From the NCBI RefSeq assembly GCF_016127315.1, contig NZ_CP065997.1, positions 3,348,001 through 3,412,000 on the forward strand: a DNA stretch of 64,000 nt, read 5' to 3'. Positions 55,026 through 63,468 of this stretch are shown here, piece after piece. Every line of letters starts with the position of its first letter. The first letter of the stretch is position 1. The notes below the pieces were generated by a model. The model had not been told where the DNA came from. It was given only the letters and a program-made list of their open reading frames with translations, and did no database searches. This DNA is from Achromobacter deleyi (lineage in GTDB: Bacteria; Pseudomonadota; Gammaproteobacteria; Burkholderiales; Burkholderiaceae_B). The translations under genes and the position numbers were made by a program.

Positions 55026-55790
55026 ATGGCCAATACCATCCATCGCGTGGGCCACGGCCCGCATCCCGTCATCGTGCTGCACGGCTGGTTCGGCGACGCG
55101 CGCGCCTTTGAACCGATCGAGCCGTGGCTGTCGGGCGCGGATTTCAGCTATGTCTTCATGGACTATCGCGGCTACGGCGACAGGCGCGACGAGGCCGGCG
55201 ACCATTCCATCGACGAGATCGCCGCCGATACGCTGGCGCTGGCGGATACGCTGGAGCTCCACCGCTTCAGCCTGGTGGGCCATTCGATGGGCGGCATGGC
55301 GATCGAGCGGGTTGCCACGCTGGCGCCCGAGCGGGTACGCGCGCTGGTGCCCGTGGCGCCGGTGCCGTGCGGCGGCATCGCCATGGCGCCGGCCACGCGC
55401 GCCCTGTTTGACGGCGCGGCGGCGGACCTGGCCGCGCGCCGTGCCATCATCGACCGCAGCACAGGCGGCCGCCTGCCGGCGGCGTGGGTCGCGTGGAAGG
55501 CCGCTTATTCCGCCGCGCATTCATCCGCAACGGCCTTTGCCGCCTACTTGCCCGCCTGGGCCGGAACCGATTTCAGCGACGACATCGATGGCCGTCATCC
55601 GCTGCTGGCCCTGGTGGGCGAGCACGATCCGGTGTTCACGCCGGCGTTGATGGCGGCGACCTACGCGCGGCGTTATCCGCGCGCGATGATCGAAGTGCTG
55701 CGCAATGCCGGGCACTATCCGATGAATGAAACGTCGCTGGCGCTGGTAGCGGCCATCGAGCGTTTCCTGCGGACATCGGCCACGGCGTGA
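55026..55790 (+). CDS. Alpha/beta hydrolase
   Basis: The 254-residue hydrolase has an oxyanion segment VIVLHGWFGDARAF, nucleophile Ser in LVGHSMGGMAIERV, Asp in LVGEHDPVFTPAL and His in NAGHYPMNETS, so the triad is complete. No signal peptide is visible. It is divergent from the AraC regulator and convergent with the biotin operon (15 bases between the stops). The substrate is unknown; involvement in biotin synthesis is possible, but a dedicated BioH-like gene is already present. Confidence 0.87.
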   Translation: MANTIHRVGHGPHPVIVLHGWFGDARAFEPIEPWLSGADFSYVFMDYRGYGDRRDEAGDHSIDEIAADTLALADTLELHRFSLVGHSMGGMAIERVATLAPERVRALVPVAPVPCGGIAMAPATRALFDGAAADLAARRAIIDRSTGGRLPAAWVAWKAAYSAAHSSATAFAAYLPAWAGTDFSDDIDGRHPLLALVGEHDPVFTPALMAATYARRYPRAMIEVLRNAGHYPMNETSLALVAAIERFLRTSATA

Positions 55791-55802
55791 GCGCGGCCGA
55801 TG
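55774..55802. terminator. Hairpin between convergent hydrolase and bioCD genes
   Basis: CATCGGCC (55774-55781) and GGCCGATG (55795-55802) form a perfect 8-bp stem. It overlaps the end of the hydrolase gene and has no T-run. It may be a weak bidirectional terminator. Confidence 0.3.
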
Positions 55803-55805
55803 CCG

Positions 55806-57233
55806 TCAGGCCGCGGCGCGCATGGCCGCCAGGCACTCCGCCAGCGGCGGCACGGTGCGCGCCAGCGCTTCGACGGCGGCCGCGTCGACCCGGTCCTGCG
55901 GCGGGATCTCGGCCAGCACCCGCACGTTGCCGAAGCGTTCGATCGCCTCGCGATTGCCGGCCGACAGCGGGCCGCTCATGATCACGCCCAGCACCGGGAT
56001 GGCGCGGCGGCGCAGCGCTTCCAGGCTGAGCAGGGTGTGGTTGATGGTGCCCAGGCCGCTGCGCGCGGCCAGCACCACCGGCATGCCCAGGCGCGCGATC
56101 AGGTCGATCATCATGTGGCTGTCGTCGATCGGCACGTACAGGCCGCCGGCGCCTTCGACGATCAGCGGCGCGCGGGTGGCGGGCGGCACGATGGCGGTGG
56201 CGTCGATCACCGCGTCTTCCAGCGGCGCGGCGGCCCAGGGCGACAGCGGCGCCTGCAGCACGTAGGCCGGCAGGTGCAGGCGCTCGGGCGGCAGCTGCGC
56301 CAGGCGGGCGACGGTCTCGGTGTCGCCCGGCTCTTCGGCCACGCCGGTCTGCACCGGCTTCCAGTAGTCGGCCTGCCAGGCGCGCGCCAGGATGGCCGAC
56401 ACCAGGGTCTTGCCGATGCCGGTATCGGTGCCGGTGACGAATACGCCTTGGGCGGGGGAGTCAGTCATGTTTTTCCATATGCCATAGGCCAGGTGGTAGG
56501 TCACCGTGGCGCCTTGTTTGTCGAACTGCGCCAGCACCCGCCGCAGCGCGGCCGCGCCCAGCGGCGCCGTGCCGGGGGCGGGCGTGGTGGCGCCGATGCC
56601 CTTGAGCGCCTTCAGGAAGTGCAGGCCGTCAGAATGATCTTGTATCAGCCGTTCGCTGTGCACGCCACCGGCCAGATCGGCCATGGCCGGACGGATGGCG
56701 CCGCTTGGGGGATACGCCGGCGTGGCCGCGGCCAGGCCGACGGCGTCGTGGGCGGCGCGCCATTCCGCGAAGGTGCCCTCGGCCAGCGTCGCCACCGCCA
56801 GGTGGCCGCCGGGCGCCAGCAGGCCGGCCAGGCGGCCGAGGCCGCCGTTCAGGTCGGCGAACCACTGCACCGCCAGGCTGGAGCAGATCAGGTCGTAGCC
56901 TCCCGGCAGTCCTTGCGGATGCTCGCCGTCCAGGACCTGATAGCGGGCGGCGCCGGGCAGCGCCGGGCCTTGCCGGGCCCGCGCCAGCATGGCGGGGGAG
57001 ATGTCGGTCACGGTCCAGTCCGCCGGGCCCAGCCGGGCAGCCAGCGCCTGCGTCAGCAGGCCGGTGCCGCAGCCGATCTCCAGGATGCGCGGACGCGGCG
57101 GCAGCGGCAGCCGTTCGATGGCGTCGGCCAGCCGCGCGGCGGTGATGCGCTGGGCGGGGGCGTGGTCGTCGTAGCGGGTGGCGGCGGCGCCGAAGCGCGC
57201 GCCGACCCGGGCATTGCGCGGATCGGCGCTCAT
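55806..57233 (-). CDS. BioC-BioD fusion: malonyl-ACP methyltransferase plus dethiobiotin synthetase
   Basis: One 475-residue open frame holds two biotin enzymes. Residues 1-255 are BioC, the SAM methyltransferase that starts pimelate synthesis (RFGAAATRYDDHAPAQ, ILEIGCGTGLLTQALAARL, DLICSSLAVQWFADL, HFLKALKGIGATTPAPG). Residues 256-475 are BioD, the ATP-dependent carboxylase forming dethiobiotin (GVFVTGTDTGIGKTLVSAIL, YWKPVQTG, LIVEGAGGLYVPID, VLAARSGLGTINHTLLS). No stop or frameshift separates them; the junction reads YGIWKNMTDSPAQ, and Met256 could still serve as an internal start. The start overlaps the upstream hydrolase gene by four bases. Confidence 0.92.
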   Translation of the reverse strand: MSADPRNARVGARFGAAATRYDDHAPAQRITAARLADAIERLPLPPRPRILEIGCGTGLLTQALAARLGPADWTVTDISPAMLARARQGPALPGAARYQVLDGEHPQGLPGGYDLICSSLAVQWFADLNGGLGRLAGLLAPGGHLAVATLAEGTFAEWRAAHDAVGLAAATPAYPPSGAIRPAMADLAGGVHSERLIQDHSDGLHFLKALKGIGATTPAPGTAPLGAAALRRVLAQFDKQGATVTYHLAYGIWKNMTDSPAQGVFVTGTDTGIGKTLVSAILARAWQADYWKPVQTGVAEEPGDTETVARLAQLPPERLHLPAYVLQAPLSPWAAAPLEDAVIDATAIVPPATRAPLIVEGAGGLYVPIDDSHMMIDLIARLGMPVVLAARSGLGTINHTLLSLEALRRRAIPVLGVIMSGPLSAGNREAIERFGNVRVLAEIPPQDRVDAAAVEALARTVPPLAECLAAMRAAA

Positions 57234-57898
57234 GCGGCGGGCGCCACGCGGGCCAGGAAGGCGCGGATGCGCTGCGCGCACCAGTCGGTGTCGGTCAGCG
57301 GCAGCAGGTGGCCGCCGGCTTCGCGCCAGTGCAGTTCGGCGGCGGCGCCGAAGCCCGCCGTCGTCATCGGCGCGGGGGCGATCGGATCGGCCGCGCCCGC
57401 CAGGGCCAGCAGCGGCATGGGCAGCGTCGCCAGCGTGGCGCGCTGGTCGGCGTCGCGCAGGATCCGCAGGTCGCGCGCCAGCGGTTCGAGCTGGGGCGCG
57501 CCGAAGGCGCCGGCGTCGCCGCAGCGCTGGCGGAAATCGCGCAGCACCGTTTCGGGTTGCGCCGCCAGCCGGTTCAGCATGCGGTCGAGCATGCGCGCCG
57601 GCACGCCGTCGGGGAAGTCGTCGGCCGCGCCGAAGCGGGCGAAGCCGTTGATCGCCACCAGGCCCAGGCAGGCGGGCGGCGGTTCGCCCAGCAGGCGCAG
57701 CGCGCCCAGCGAGTGGCCGATGGCCAGCACCGGCCCGGCCGGCGCCGGCGTGCGGGCCGGGCCGAAATAGCCGGCGTCGGCCACGGCCTGCGGCCAGTCG
57801 GCCAGCGCGGCGGCCAGCGGCGCCCAGAACGCGGCGTCGAAGGCCCAGCCGTGCACGAACAGCAGGGTGGGGCGAACGGACGGAGCGGCGCCCGGCAT
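57230..57898 (-). CDS. Alpha/beta hydrolase, probable pimeloyl-ACP methyl ester esterase (BioH-like)
   Basis: The 222-residue hydrolase has oxyanion segment LLFVHGWAFDAAFW, nucleophile in AIGHSLGALRLL, Asp in LALAGAADPIAP and His in EAGGHLLPLTD. It lies between bioF and bioCD, both junctions overlapping, which fits the demethylation step that follows BioC. The sequence is shorter than E. coli BioH (256 residues) and may belong to the BioG/BioV-like variants, so a gene symbol is not assigned. Confidence 0.85.
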   Translation of the reverse strand: MPGAAPSVRPTLLFVHGWAFDAAFWAPLAAALADWPQAVADAGYFGPARTPAPAGPVLAIGHSLGALRLLGEPPPACLGLVAINGFARFGAADDFPDGVPARMLDRMLNRLAAQPETVLRDFRQRCGDAGAFGAPQLEPLARDLRILRDADQRATLATLPMPLLALAGAADPIAPAPMTTAGFGAAAELHWREAGGHLLPLTDTDWCAQRIRAFLARVAPAA

Positions 57899-59082
57899 CA
57901 GGCGAGCGCGGCCGTCAGGCCGTCTATCAGTTGGTCGATATCGCCGTCGCGGTGCGCCGCGCTCAGGGCGATGCGCAGCCGGCTGGTGCCGGCCGGCACG
58001 GTGGGCGGGCGGATCGCCACGGCCAGCAGGCCGCGCTGTTCCAGCGCCGCCGCCAGCGCCAGGGCGCGGGCCTCGTCGCCGACGATGGCGGGCACGATCT
58101 GGGTCGACGAGTCGCCGGTGTCCACGCCCAGGCCGTGCAGCGCGGTGCGCAGGCGTTCACCCGAGGCCGCCAGCCGGGCGCGTTCGGCGTCCAGCGTCGG
58201 CACCAGGTCCAGGGCGGCATCCATGGCGCCCAGCACGGCGGGCGGCAGGGCGGTGGTGTAGATGAAACCGGAACAGGCGTTGACCAGGTAGTCGCAGAGC
58301 GCGCGCGAGCCGGCCACGTAGGCGCCGAAGCCGCCCAGCGCCTTGCTGAAGGTGCCCATGGCCAGGTCGACGCCGCCGGGCGCCAGTCCGGCCAGCCCCA
58401 TGCCGCCCGGCCCCAGCACGCCGGTGGCGTGGGCTTCGTCCAGGTAGACGAAGGCCTGGTAGCGCTCGGCCAGCGCCGCCAGCCGGGCGACGTCGGCGCG
58501 GTCGCCGTCCATGCTGAAGACGCTTTCAGTCAGGATGAAGCGCACCGCGGGCGCGGCCGACGGGTCGGCGCGCGCCGCCAGCAGTGCCTCGAGGTGGTCC
58601 AGGTCGTTGTGGCGGAAGCGGATCTGCCGCACGCCCGCCGCCTGGCAGCCGTGGTGCAGGCTGGCGTGGTTGAGCTTGTCGGCATAGACCTGCACCTCGC
58701 CCTGGCCGGCGGCCGCGCGCAGCAGCGCGGGCAGCACGGCGGCGTTGGCCTGCCAGCCGGAGGCCAGCAGCAGCGCGGCCTCGGTGCCCTTCAGGCGCGC
58801 CAGCTTGGCCTCGACCTGCTCGTGCAGGTCGAGATTGCCGCACACCAGCCGCGAGGCCTGCGCGCCGGCGCCGTGGCGGGCGGCCCATTCGCGCGAGCGC
58901 TCGATCAGCAGCGGGTGCTTGGACAGGCCCAGGTAGTCGTTGCTGGAAAAGTTCAGCAACGCGGCGCCATCGAGCGCGAGGCGGCCGGCGGGGGCGGCCC
59001 CGGCGGCGCGCAGCCGGCGGCGGACGCGGCGCGATTCGGCTTGCGCCAGTTCGGAAGAAAAGAGGGGATCCAGCTTGGACAT
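57898..59082 (-). CDS. bioF: 8-amino-7-oxononanoate synthase
   Basis: BioF condenses pimeloyl-ACP or pimeloyl-CoA with alanine, the first step of the ring pathway. The 394-residue PLP enzyme has LLNFSSNDYLGLSKHPLLIE, ASGWQANAAVLPALL, ESVFSMDGDRADVARLAALA, VYLDEAHATGVLGPGG and the PLP Lys in GTFSKALGGFGAYVAGS. It heads the leftward bio operon and shares one base with the BioH-like gene. Confidence 0.95.
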   Translation of the reverse strand: MSKLDPLFSSELAQAESRRVRRRLRAAGAAPAGRLALDGAALLNFSSNDYLGLSKHPLLIERSREWAARHGAGAQASRLVCGNLDLHEQVEAKLARLKGTEAALLLASGWQANAAVLPALLRAAAGQGEVQVYADKLNHASLHHGCQAAGVRQIRFRHNDLDHLEALLAARADPSAAPAVRFILTESVFSMDGDRADVARLAALAERYQAFVYLDEAHATGVLGPGGMGLAGLAPGGVDLAMGTFSKALGGFGAYVAGSRALCDYLVNACSGFIYTTALPPAVLGAMDAALDLVPTLDAERARLAASGERLRTALHGLGVDTGDSSTQIVPAIVGDEARALALAAALEQRGLLAVAIRPPTVPAGTSRLRIALSAAHRDGDIDQLIDGLTAALA

Positions 59083-59195
59083 GACGATTTCCTGCGGCGG
59101 CCGGCGGCGGGGTGCCCCGCCCCAGGGCCGCGGCCGCGAAGCGCGCCGTCAGGCCCCCGGCCGTAGAATGCGAGCCATTGTAGTGGAGGTGAAAC

Positions 59196-60464
59196 ATGCA
59201 TACCCCCGACTGGATGGCCCGGGGCCAGCCGCATATCTGGCAGCCTTACGCCCAGATGAAGACCGCGACGCCGCCGCTGCCCGTGGTGCGCAGCCACGGC
59301 AGCCGCCTGGAACTGGCCGACGGCCGCCAATTGATCGACGGCGTGGCGTCCTGGTGGACCGCCTGCCACGGTTACAACCACCCCCACATCGCCCAGGCGG
59401 TGCGGGCCCAGCTGGACGCCCTGCCGCACGTGATGTTCGGCGGCCTGACCCACGAGCCGGCGCTGACCCTGGCGCGGCGCCTGGCCGGCCTGCTGGGGCC
59501 CGGGCTGGACCGGGTGTTCTATACGGATTCCGGCTCGGTGGCGGTGGAAGTCGCCATGAAGATGGCGGTGCAGTTCTGGCTGAACCAGGGCGAACGCGGC
59601 CGCAGCCGCTTCCTGGCCTTCCGCGGCGGCTACCACGGCGACACCTTCGGCACCATGGCGGTGTGCGACCCCGACGAGGGCATGCACAGCCTGTTCCGCG
59701 GCATGCTGGCCGAGCACGACATCGTCGACCTGCCGCGCGACGAGTCCGCCATGGCCCGGCTCGACGCCTTCCTGGAGACCCGCGGACCGCAGCTGGCCGG
59801 CATCCTGGTCGAACCGCTGGTGCAGGGCGCCGGCGGCATGCTGCTGCATGACCCCGAGGTGCTGCGGCGCCTGCGCCAGCTGGCCGACCGCCATGGCCTG
59901 CTGCTGATCTTCGACGAGATCTTCACCGGCTTCGGCCGCACCGGCACGATGTTCGCGTTCGAGCAGGCCGGCATCCGCCCCGACATCATCACGCTGTCCA
60001 AGGCCCTGACCGGCGGCACGCTGCCGCTGGCCGCCACGGTGGCCAGCAGCCGGGTGTTCGACGCCTTCTGGTCGGACGACCCGTCGCACGCGCTGATGCA
60101 TGGCCCCACGTTCATGGGCAACGCGCTGGCCTGCGCCGCCGCCAACGCCTCGCTCGACCTGTTCGAGAGCGAACCGCGCCTGGCCCAGGCGCGGGCGCTG
60201 TCGTCGGCCCTGGAAGCGGGGCTGGCGCCGTGCCGCGAGCTGGCCTGGGTGCGCGACGTGCGGGTGCTGGGCGCGATCGGCGTGGTCGAACTGGACCGCA
60301 TCGACGACCGCGAGGCCCTCAAGCGGCGCCTGGTCGAGGCCGGCGTCTGGGTGCGGCCGTTCGGCAACGTGGTGTATTTGACGCCGGCGCTGACCATCGC
60401 CCCGGACGAGCTGGACACCCTGATGCGGGCGGTCGTGACGGTGCTGCGCGCGCAGCGGCCCTGA
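59196..60464 (+). CDS. bioA: Adenosylmethionine-8-amino-7-oxononanoate aminotransferase
   Basis: BioA uses SAM as amino donor to form 7,8-diaminopelargonate. The 422-residue fold-type I PLP enzyme has HIWQPYAQMKTATPPLPVVR, LIDGVASWWTACHGYNHPHI, FYTDSGSVAVEVAMKMAVQF, LIFDEIFTGFGRTGTMFAFE, the PLP Lys in ITLSKALTGGTLPLAATV and HGPTFMGNALACAAANASLD. It is divergent from bioF over 113 bases, which probably hold a shared promoter; no clear BirA or BioR box was found. Start ATG 59196 follows GTGGAGGTG. Confidence 0.96.
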   Translation: MHTPDWMARGQPHIWQPYAQMKTATPPLPVVRSHGSRLELADGRQLIDGVASWWTACHGYNHPHIAQAVRAQLDALPHVMFGGLTHEPALTLARRLAGLLGPGLDRVFYTDSGSVAVEVAMKMAVQFWLNQGERGRSRFLAFRGGYHGDTFGTMAVCDPDEGMHSLFRGMLAEHDIVDLPRDESAMARLDAFLETRGPQLAGILVEPLVQGAGGMLLHDPEVLRRLRQLADRHGLLLIFDEIFTGFGRTGTMFAFEQAGIRPDIITLSKALTGGTLPLAATVASSRVFDAFWSDDPSHALMHGPTFMGNALACAAANASLDLFESEPRLAQARALSSALEAGLAPCRELAWVRDVRVLGAIGVVELDRIDDREALKRRLVEAGVWVRPFGNVVYLTPALTIAPDELDTLMRAVVTVLRAQRP

Positions 60465-60491
60465 ATTGGCGGCGAACCCGGCCGGCTGACG

Positions 60492-60536
60492 GCCCCGCCG
60501 CCGGGAGCCCCGCCGCCGGGAGCCCCGCCGCCGGGA
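60492..60536. repeat. Three tandem 15-bp repeats (GCCCCGCCGCCGGGA)
   Basis: Three exact 15-bp units at 60492, 60507 and 60522 lie after bioA and before the cbb3 cluster. There is no spacer and no coding gene here. Slipped-strand copy-number variation is possible. Confidence 0.85.
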
Positions 60537-60582
60537 TTCCTGCCGTCACCGGGCGGGGTCGCGGCAAGGCGCCGGGGCCCGC

Positions 60583-60596
60583 TTGATCCAGGTCAA
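60583..60596. promoter_or_regulatory. ANR/FNR box upstream of the CcoI-like gene
   Basis: TTGAT-CCAG-GTCAA differs from the TTGAT-N4-ATCAA consensus by one base. It is centred about 41.5 bases upstream of the ATG at 60631. In a class II promoter the message would start near that ATG and be almost leaderless, consistent with the lack of a visible ribosome site. Confidence 0.75.
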
Positions 60597-60630
60597 GGCG
60601 GGCGCCGGCGGCGCTGGGTAGCATCGGCGC

Positions 60631-61605
60631 ATGCGAGCAAAATCCATCTTCGCCGTCCCTTCGTCCCTGTCCGACGCCGAGCGCCAGCAGCGCCGCCACG
60701 CGCTGGTGCGCCTGTCGCTGGCGTGGCTGGCGATGATGCAGGTGATGATGTTCGCCTGGCCCGGCTACCTGCGCCACGAAGGCATCCCCAGGGACGCCCT
60801 GGACACGCTCGACTGGGCCATCGTGCTGATGAACTGGGCCAGCCTGGCCCTGACGGTGCCGGTGGTGCTGTATTCGGCCTGGCCGATCTGGCGCCACGCC
60901 GGCGCCAACCTGCGCCAGGGCCGCGCCGGCATGGACGTGCCGGTGGCGCTGGGCATCGTCGCCGCCTTCATCCCCAGTGTCTACGCCACCTGCACTGGCC
61001 ACGGCGAGGTCTATTTCGATTCGGTCACCATGTTCGTCGCCTTCCTGCTGACCGCGCGCTACCTGGAACTGTGCGCGCGCCAGTCGTTCGGCGGTACCTC
61101 CGGCGGCCAGCGCCATGCCCGGGTCGAGGCCCAGCGCCAGCGGCTGGGCGCGGGCGCCGACCGGCTGGCCTCGCGCTTCGTCATGGCGCAGGTGGCGCTG
61201 GCGCTGGGCGCGGCGGCGGTCTGGGCCTATATCGACCCGGCCCACAGCATCCCGGTGATGGTGGCCCTGCTGGTCATGAGCTGTCCCTGTGCCATGTCGA
61301 TGGCGGTGCCCACCGCCATGGCGTCGGCGCATTCGGCGCTGGCGGCGCATCCGGCCATGCCCGACGCGGCGCTGGACGCGCTGCTGGCCCAGGCGCAACG
61401 CAAGGCGCGCCAGAACCTGCACGGCTCGCTGGTCTGGCACCTGCTGATGACGCCACTGGCGCTGGTCGGCTGGGTCACGCCGTGGCTGGCGGCCATCACC
61501 ATGCTGGTGTCGTCGCTGGCGGTGGCCTACAACTCCTGGCGGCTGTCGCGCCAGGATTGGTCGGGCAGCCGGGCGCCCGGCGGCGCGCTGGAAGCCGCGC
61601 CATGA
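60631..61605 (+). CDS. Membrane-only remnant of a CcoI-type copper P1B-ATPase
   Basis: The 324-residue protein keeps the transmembrane scaffold of CcoI/FixI. It has MQVMMFAWPGYL, MDVPVALGIVAAFIPSVYAT, YFDSVTMFVAFLLTARYLEL, the metal-binding CPC at residues 218-220 (VMSCPCAMSMAVPTAMA) and the last helix AAITMLVSSLAVAYNSWRL. The N-terminal metal-binding domain, actuator TGE, phosphorylation DKTGT and nucleotide-binding domains are all missing and replaced by short linkers, where normal CcoI is about 800 residues. The frame is intact and overlaps ccoS by four bases, so it looks maintained, not freshly broken. Confidence 0.8.
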   Translation: MRAKSIFAVPSSLSDAERQQRRHALVRLSLAWLAMMQVMMFAWPGYLRHEGIPRDALDTLDWAIVLMNWASLALTVPVVLYSAWPIWRHAGANLRQGRAGMDVPVALGIVAAFIPSVYATCTGHGEVYFDSVTMFVAFLLTARYLELCARQSFGGTSGGQRHARVEAQRQRLGAGADRLASRFVMAQVALALGAAAVWAYIDPAHSIPVMVALLVMSCPCAMSMAVPTAMASAHSALAAHPAMPDAALDALLAQAQRKARQNLHGSLVWHLLMTPLALVGWVTPWLAAITMLVSSLAVAYNSWRLSRQDWSGSRAPGGALEAAP

Positions 61606-61763
61606 CCATCCTTTACCTGCTCCTGCCGCTGTCCCTGCTGTTCGTGCTGGCCATCGGCGTGTCGCTGTGGTGGGCGGTGTTCAACGGCCAGTACGACGAC
61701 ACCGACAACGCCGGCACCGCCATCCTGCGCGACGACGACAGCGGCCCGGCATCGCGCGGTTAG
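61602..61763 (+). CDS. ccoS: cbb3-type oxidase assembly protein CcoS
   Basis: The 53-residue single-pass membrane protein is needed for assembly of the CcoN cofactors in other bacteria. It has ILYLLLPLSLLFVLAIGVSL as its helix and the CcoS motif WWAVFNGQYDDTD. Its start overlaps the CcoI-like stop (ATGA). It is followed by a second ANR box and ccoN. Confidence 0.9.
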   Translation: MTILYLLLPLSLLFVLAIGVSLWWAVFNGQYDDTDNAGTAILRDDDSGPASRG

Positions 61764-61889
61764 ATCCCCTTCTGGCATCCAGCATTGCACAGGCGACGGC
61801 CATCGGGCAGCCGTCCGATCCGCCGTGCCCGCCGCCCGGCCATGGACGTTGCGCCGGCGCTGCGGGTTCCCCTGCACGGCCAATAGGGT

Positions 61890-61903
61890 TTGATTCACAT
61901 CAA
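61890..61903. promoter_or_regulatory. ANR/FNR box upstream of ccoN
   Basis: TTGAT-TCAC-ATCAA is a perfect match to the FNR consensus. It is centred 74 bases upstream of the ccoN ATG. A class II start near 61938 would place CATCAT (61926-61931) as the -10 element, consistent with oxygen-limited induction of the oxidase. Confidence 0.88.
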
Positions 61904-61970
61904 CCCCGGTTTACCTGCGACCCCCCATCATTGAAACCTGAAGCTAATTGTTTCTTTTGGGGGAAGGGTG

Positions 61971-63458
61971 ATGAACGATTGCGCCGCAATCGCAAGCAAG
62001 GCCGATACCTTCAACTATCGGATCGTGAGGCAGTTCGCGCTCATGACGGTGGTCTGGGGCATTGTCGGCATGGCTGTGGGCGTTTTTCTCGCCGCGCAGC
62101 TGATTTGGCCTCAGTTGAATTTCGACACCGCCTGGCTCAGCTACGGCCGCCTGCGCCCGCTGCACACCAACGCCGTGATCTTCGCCTTCGGCGGCAGCGC
62201 GCTGTTCGCGACCTCGTACTACGTGGTCCAGCGCACCTGTCAGGCCCGCCTTTTCTGTGACCGGCTGGCCGCGTTCACCTTCTGGGGCTGGCAGGCGGTC
62301 ATCGTGGCCGCCGCCATCACCTTGCCGCTGGGCTACACCAGCAGCAAGGAATACGCCGAGCTGGAATGGCCGATCGACATCCTGATCACCCTGGTCTGGG
62401 TGGCCTACGCCATCGTGTTCTTCGGCACCATCATCAAGCGTCGTTCCAAGCACATCTACGTGGCCAACTGGTTCTTCGGCTCGTACATCCTCACCATCGC
62501 CATCCTGCACATCTTCAACAACATCGAGATGCCGGTGACGCTGTGGAAGTCGTACTCGGCCTACGCCGGGGTGCAGGACGCCATGGTGCAGTGGTGGTAC
62601 GGCCACAACGCGGTCGGCTTCTTCCTGACCACCAGCTTCCTGGGCATGATGTATTACTTCGTGCCCAAGCAGGCCGGCCGTCCGATCTACTCGTACCGCC
62701 TGTCCATCGTCCACTTCTGGGCGCTGGCCTTCACCTACATGTGGGCCGGTCCGCACCACCTGCTGTACACCTCGCTGCCCGACTGGACCCAGTCGCTGGG
62801 CATGACGTTCTCGCTGATCCTGCTGGCGCCGTCGTGGGGCGGCATGATCAACGGCATCATGACGCTGCAGGGCGCCTGGTACAAGCTGCGCACCGATCCG
62901 ATCCTGAAGTTCATGGTGACCGCGCTGTCGTTCTACGGCATGGCCACGTTCGAAGGCTCGATGATGTCGATCCGCACCGTGAACGCGCTGTCGCACTACA
63001 CCGACTGGACCATCGGCCACGTGCACTCCGGCGCGCTGGGCTGGGTCGCGATGATCTCGTTCGGCTCGCTCTACTACCTGATCCCGCGCCTGTATGGCCG
63101 CGAGAAGATGTACAGCGTCAAGGCCATCGAGCTGCACTTCTGGATCGCCACCATCGGCGTGGTGCTGTACATCGCCGCGATGTGGATCGCCGGGGTGCAG
63201 CAGGGCCTGATGTGGCGCGACACCGCCGCCGACGGCACGCTGGTCTACAGCTTCGTCGAGGAACTCAAGACGCGGGTGCCGTACTACCTGATCCGTCTGC
63301 TGGGCGGGGCGCTGTTCCTGTCGGGCGTGCTGGTCATGGCCTGGAACGTGTGGAAGACGGTGCGCGGCGCGCAGGCGGTCAACCCCGCCATCCCGCAGGA
63401 CGATCCCCACGCCACCCGCGCGCCGGCTGTCGCCGCGCCCGCGCCGGCCACCGTTTGA
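61971..63458 (+). CDS. ccoN: cbb3-type cytochrome c oxidase catalytic subunit I
   Basis: CcoN is the haem-copper catalytic subunit of the high-affinity terminal oxidase. The 495-residue protein has about 12 helices; blocks are [20 protein letters not shown] (haem ligand), [40 protein letters not shown] and [20 protein letters not shown], which carry the CuB and haem His ligands. A GTG at 61968 could add one residue. A GGGGAAGG ribosome site precedes ATG 61971. ccoO starts ten bases after its stop. Confidence 0.95.
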   Translation: MNDCAAIASKADTFNYRIVRQFALMTVVWGIVGMAVGVFLAAQLIWPQLNFDTAWLSYGRLRPLHTNAVIFAFGGSALFATSYYVVQRTCQARLFCDRLAAFTFWGWQAVIVAAAITLPLGYTSSKEYAELEWPIDILITLVWVAYAIVFFGTIIKRRSKHIYVANWFFGSYILTIAILHIFNNIEMPVTLWKSYSAYAGVQDAMVQWWYGHNAVGFFLTTSFLGMMYYFVPKQAGRPIYSYRLSIVHFWALAFTYMWAGPHHLLYTSLPDWTQSLGMTFSLILLAPSWGGMINGIMTLQGAWYKLRTDPILKFMVTALSFYGMATFEGSMMSIRTVNALSHYTDWTIGHVHSGALGWVAMISFGSLYYLIPRLYGREKMYSVKAIELHFWIATIGVVLYIAAMWIAGVQQGLMWRDTAADGTLVYSFVEELKTRVPYYLIRLLGGALFLSGVLVMAWNVWKTVRGAQAVNPAIPQDDPHATRAPAVAAPAPATV

Positions 63459-63468
63459 CGAGGACATC

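Noticed and set aside
55026..55790. Alpha/beta hydrolase as part of the biotin operon
   Set aside because: It is convergent with the bio genes, divergent from an AraC regulator, and a hydrolase is already embedded in the bio operon.
59083..59195. BirA or BioR operator between bioF and bioA
   Set aside because: No TTGTAAACC-type or TTATAGATAA-type inverted repeat is visible in the 113 bases.
60492..60536. CRISPR array
   Set aside because: The 15-bp units are directly adjacent with no spacers and no cas genes are nearby.
60631..61605. Calling the CcoI-like gene a pseudogene
   Set aside because: The frame is intact, both missing parts were lost in frame, the CPC motif is kept and the gene overlaps ccoS. 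It is reported as a reduced protein, with decay left as an alternative.
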